The translations under genes and the position numbers were made by a program. A stretch of DNA of 64,000 nt from Calothrix sp. NIES-4101 (lineage in GTDB: Bacteria; Cyanobacteriota; Cyanobacteriia; Cyanobacteriales; Nostocaceae): contig AP018280.1 of the NCBI GenBank assembly GCA_004296455.1, forward strand, positions 1,860,001 to 1,924,000, read 5' to 3'. This document shows, in pieces, positions 61,308 to 64,000 of the stretch. Numbering within the stretch: position 1 is the first letter of the stretch; every line of letters begins with the position of its first letter. The notes below the pieces were generated by a model. That model did not search any database, was not told the origin of the DNA, and saw nothing but the letters and a program-made list of their open reading frames with translations.

Positions 61308-62744
61308 ATGAAAAAACATCTTTATCAGCGTAGTAAATCTTCCCGTGGCTTAACCCGTCGGCAGATGATCTGGCTGACATTAAGCACCTTGACTGCTGCT
61401 TGTACAGCCAAGGCTCCAAGTATTACTCAATCTGCTGGCAATTCATCACCGGTATCGCTGGAAATTTGGTGGACGAAGGGGCTGGTTTTGGCTGAAGATG
61501 AAGCTATTCAGAAAATCGTGAAGGATTGGCAAAAGCAGAGTAGTATTGCCGTTAACCTTTCGTTCCACAAGCAAGATGATATTCTGCAAAAGTTAGAAAG
61601 GGCTTATCAGGCTGGCAATCCGCCGGATATTTTGTATGCCTATAAGGGAGATTTAGCCCTCAACCCACGCTTTGCTTGGGAAGGTAAACTGGTGGATATC
61701 TCAGATATTGTAGAACCTGTAAAGGCAGCCTATATTCCCACAGCCTTAGAAGCAGTCTCCTTCTATAATAACGTAGAGAAAAAACGCAGCTACTATGCGG
61801 TGCCTCTAAGTCAAGAAGCTACGTACATTTTTTATTTGCGGGATATCGTTGAGAAAGCCGGCTTGAGTGATGGACAAAGCCCCGCCAAAGGCGATCGCAA
61901 TATTCCCACCAACTGGGATGAATTCTGGAACTTTTGGCAGAACCTACAAAAGACCCTCCGCCCTCAAAATCCAGACCTCTATGGACTGGGCATCCAAACT
62001 TCGCCAGGGAATTCAGATACTTACGTATTTTTTGAAGAAGTCTTGCAAGCATACAATGTTCAATTGTTAGATGGGCAAGGCAAACTGCAACTCGACAACT
62101 CCACGGTGCGCCAGGGCATTATTCGCTGTTTGGAATGGTACACCAAGTTTTACAAGCAGGGTTATGCTCCACCAACTGCAACCAAGTGGTTGACACCAGA
62201 CAACAATCGTGCGTTGCTGAATCGGTCTGTAGCGATGACTGTGAATCCTTCGATGTCAATTCCAGTTTCCCAGCGAGACAATCAAGAACTTTATTTTCAG
62301 CAATTAGGCACGATGGATTTTCCCAATAAACCCGACGGTAAACCCCTGGAGCATCTAGTCTCGGTCAACCAAGTTGTAATTCTCTCATCATCCCAGAAAC
62401 AACAAGCAGCAAAAGCATTTTTATCCTATTTGATTCAACCGCAGGTATTGCAAAACTTCGTTAAAAGTTCCTGGGGGCGCTTTTTCCCCGTCATGCCAGA
62501 GGCTTGGCAGGATTCCTTCTGGACAAATGCGACTGATCCCCATATTCCCGTTTTGGCAAAGACACTACGCGATCGGCCAACCCGTCTTTTTTACTCTGTA
62601 CAATCCCCCGCCTACAGTCAAGTATTTCAACAGGATGTGTGGGGAAAGGTGATCAGTCAGATTGCAACCAATGCTCTAAGCGTTGAACAAGGGGGAGATG
62701 AAGCCATCCAGAAGATTCGGGAGATATTTGCTGGATGGCATTAG
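61308..62744 (+). CDS. Extracellular solute-binding lipoprotein (SBP family 1)
   Basis: The protein has 478 residues. The signal reads SRGLTRRQMIWLTLSTLTAAC: a twin-Arg pair followed by a lipobox LTAAC with Cys near 32, so Tat-type export and lipidation are possible. The mature part has the sugar-binding-protein pattern LEIWWTKG, PPDILYAYKGDLALNP and AKAFLSYLIQPQVLQNFV. No permease genes follow. The downstream sensor kinase gene overlaps its end by 10 bp, so it may be a sensor's ligand-binding subunit. Confidence 0.9.
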   Translation: MKKHLYQRSKSSRGLTRRQMIWLTLSTLTAACTAKAPSITQSAGNSSPVSLEIWWTKGLVLAEDEAIQKIVKDWQKQSSIAVNLSFHKQDDILQKLERAYQAGNPPDILYAYKGDLALNPRFAWEGKLVDISDIVEPVKAAYIPTALEAVSFYNNVEKKRSYYAVPLSQEATYIFYLRDIVEKAGLSDGQSPAKGDRNIPTNWDEFWNFWQNLQKTLRPQNPDLYGLGIQTSPGNSDTYVFFEEVLQAYNVQLLDGQGKLQLDNSTVRQGIIRCLEWYTKFYKQGYAPPTATKWLTPDNNRALLNRSVAMTVNPSMSIPVSQRDNQELYFQQLGTMDFPNKPDGKPLEHLVSVNQVVILSSSQKQQAAKAFLSYLIQPQVLQNFVKSSWGRFFPVMPEAWQDSFWTNATDPHIPVLAKTLRDRPTRLFYSVQSPAYSQVFQQDVWGKVISQIATNALSVEQGGDEAIQKIREIFAGWH

Positions 62745-64000
62745 TATACAATCTTTTCAGAAAAATTAAACCCTGGAAATGGTGGAAGCGACATCTTACG
62801 ACTCGACTGTCTGGATACTTCTTGTTACTGTCTTTGGTGTCGGTAGGTATCACTGGGGGAGCAACCTTCTGTTGGGCACAAACCTCTCTCCAACAGTCTG
62901 TGTTTGATCAACTCCGTGTGGCAGCAACCCTGAAGGAGAATGAAATTAACCGTTGGTTTGAGGATCAGCAACGCATTTTTCTCTCGATGACTCAGTTGCC
63001 AATGGTTCAAAGCCAAAGCCGAGTGCTACTGGATGCAAAAACAAATAGTGTCGATCGCGCTGCTGCAAAGCTCTTACTAGCAGAATATCTCACCTCAATC
63101 AACGACAGGCGGGGTAGTTTTACGGAACTTTCGCTTCTGGATCGTGGCGATCGCGTCATTGTATCAACCGATAAAGCCCGAGAGGGAGAGTACGAGTCCT
63201 CTGCTGACTTAACCTATTTCGAGGAGGTTAAACCTGGAAAACCCACAACGCCCATCTTTTATAGTTCCTCAGCCTCCGGCAAGCTGATTGTCACATTTGC
63301 AACGCCTTTACGGGGTACTAAAGGAGAACGTATTGGTGTTATCGTCACGCACCTCAATCTCAATCGATTAAGTGAGATAATGAAGGCACAGACAGGTTTA
63401 GGGACAGTAGTTGATGCTTACTTGATCAGCACTGTTGGGACAAGCAATACTCTAGTTTCCCAAACACTGAGCAATACTCCAGTTGGGCAAGCAGTTTCTA
63501 GTGTGGCTATTGACGCGGCGATGCGTGGACTTAATGGCAGTGGACTGTATCAAAACTATGCCCAGACATCTGTGATTGGTGTGTACCACAGTTTAAGTAA
63601 TCTGGGGCTGAGTTTGCTGGTGGAGGAGCGCCAGGATGTTGCCGACTTACCAGCTAAGAAATTAGCCCAGAAAATCATGTTAATGGGGTTGATCTCGGCT
63701 GGGACTCTTTCCGTGGGATTGTATTGGTTAGCCCGTCTGATTGTGCGCCCGGTTTTAGAGATTGCTCATACAGCCACTCAAGTTGCTGCTGGCAATCTTG
63801 AGCAACGTGCCCCTGTCCTGACTGAAGATGAAGTGGGTTTGTTGGCTCGGAAATTTAACTATATGGTCGAGCAACTGCAACTTTCTCGCCATCAGTCGGA
63901 GATGTACAGTCTCAGTCTGGAGCAAAAGGCACAGGAGTTGCAAACGGCATTACGGGAAGTGAGGTCAACCCAAGCCCAACTGGTGCAAAATGAAAAGATG
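62735..64000 (+). CDS. Membrane sensor histidine kinase, N-terminal part (cut by window end)
   Basis: 422 residues are visible from ATG 62735, which overlaps the lipoprotein stop. A first membrane helix lies at about 26-47, then an extracytoplasmic Cache-like sensor domain (about 50-310). A second helix (about 313-337) is followed by a HAMP domain (about 336-385, ATQVAAGNLEQRAP, EDEVGLLARKFNYM). A coiled coil follows, and the last visible residues STQAQLVQNEKM are the usual lead-in to a His-box dimerisation domain. Kinase type is inferred from that lead-in. Confidence 0.85.
   Translation, partial: MALVYNLFRKIKPWKWWKRHLTTRLSGYFLLLSLVSVGITGGATFCWAQTSLQQSVFDQLRVAATLKENEINRWFEDQQRIFLSMTQLPMVQSQSRVLLDAKTNSVDRAAAKLLLAEYLTSINDRRGSFTELSLLDRGDRVIVSTDKAREGEYESSADLTYFEEVKPGKPTTPIFYSSSASGKLIVTFATPLRGTKGERIGVIVTHLNLNRLSEIMKAQTGLGTVVDAYLISTVGTSNTLVSQTLSNTPVGQAVSSVAIDAAMRGLNGSGLYQNYAQTSVIGVYHSLSNLGLSLLVEERQDVADLPAKKLAQKIMLMGLISAGTLSVGLYWLARLIVRPVLEIAHTATQVAAGNLEQRAPVLTEDEVGLLARKFNYMVEQLQLSRHQSEMYSLSLEQKAQELQTALREVRSTQAQLVQNEKM

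Overview
The window is a piece of a cyanobacterial chromosome, probably from a filamentous member of the Nostocales. The evidence is the abundance of HIP1 octamers (GCGATCGC), a cyanophycin gene pair (cphB-cphA), the PII-signalling gene pipX, an rRNA operon with cyanobacterial-type 16S, D1-D1' helix and box signals, and many short tandem heptanucleotide repeats between genes. The exact genus cannot be fixed by eye.

Layout. 1-0.9 kb holds the 5' part of a DDE transposase on the minus strand. It is split over two frames at a canonical -1 slippery site and is followed by a remnant of a pentapeptide-repeat gene. 0.95-9.9 kb is housekeeping: a Nudix hydrolase, 4-alpha-glucanotransferase, a RodZ-like protein, a pseudouridine synthase, a DUF2993 protein, an AraC-type regulator, CdsA and CbiT. 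10.2-19.9 kb has an exported protein, a TatA-type translocase gene (58 codons), cphB-cphA, trmD, ispF and a peptide-binding lipoprotein. 19.9-23.2 kb has a DCC-family protein, a glycogen debranching enzyme-like protein and a 2-Cys peroxiredoxin. 23.6-28.8 kb is a complete 16S-23S-5S operon with promoter, processing stem and terminator. Its 16S-23S spacer has no tRNA gene. A 209-bp MITE-like element with inverted ends and a 6-bp target duplication follows at once.

29.1-34.4 kb is a minus-strand block pabB/trpE-like, acpS, pipX, pipY, sepF, proC, joining nitrogen signalling, PLP homeostasis, division and proline synthesis. 34.6-39.0 kb has a VWA lipoprotein, a Ser/Thr kinase with pentapeptide repeats and a glycosyltransferase. 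39.6-44.7 kb has a large-subunit catalase, a methyltransferase and argS. 44.7-47.0 kb is a compact three-gene operon: a COG0523/CobW-like P-loop protein and two metallophosphoesterase-fold proteins with altered metal ligands. A Fur/Zur-like palindrome lies just before its first start codon, and a decayed argS copy lies just beyond. 47.8-57.0 kb has asd-dapA-rnj on the minus strand, divergent from tig-clpP-clpX on the plus strand (lysine/peptidoglycan precursors and RNA decay on one side, protein folding and proteolysis on the other). 57.1-64.0 kb has an alpha/beta hydrolase, a large GAF sensor protein, and a solute-binding lipoprotein whose gene overlaps a membrane sensor kinase gene cut by the window end.

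The best candidates for something new are the COG0523/double-phosphoesterase operon beside the argS relic, the lipoprotein-kinase overlapping pair, a Cys-rich small ORF with a perfect Shine-Dalgarno near pipY, the frameshifted transposase, and a set of core genes (acpS, pabB-like, debranching enzyme, trmD) that carry in-frame insertions resembling intergenic repeat DNA.
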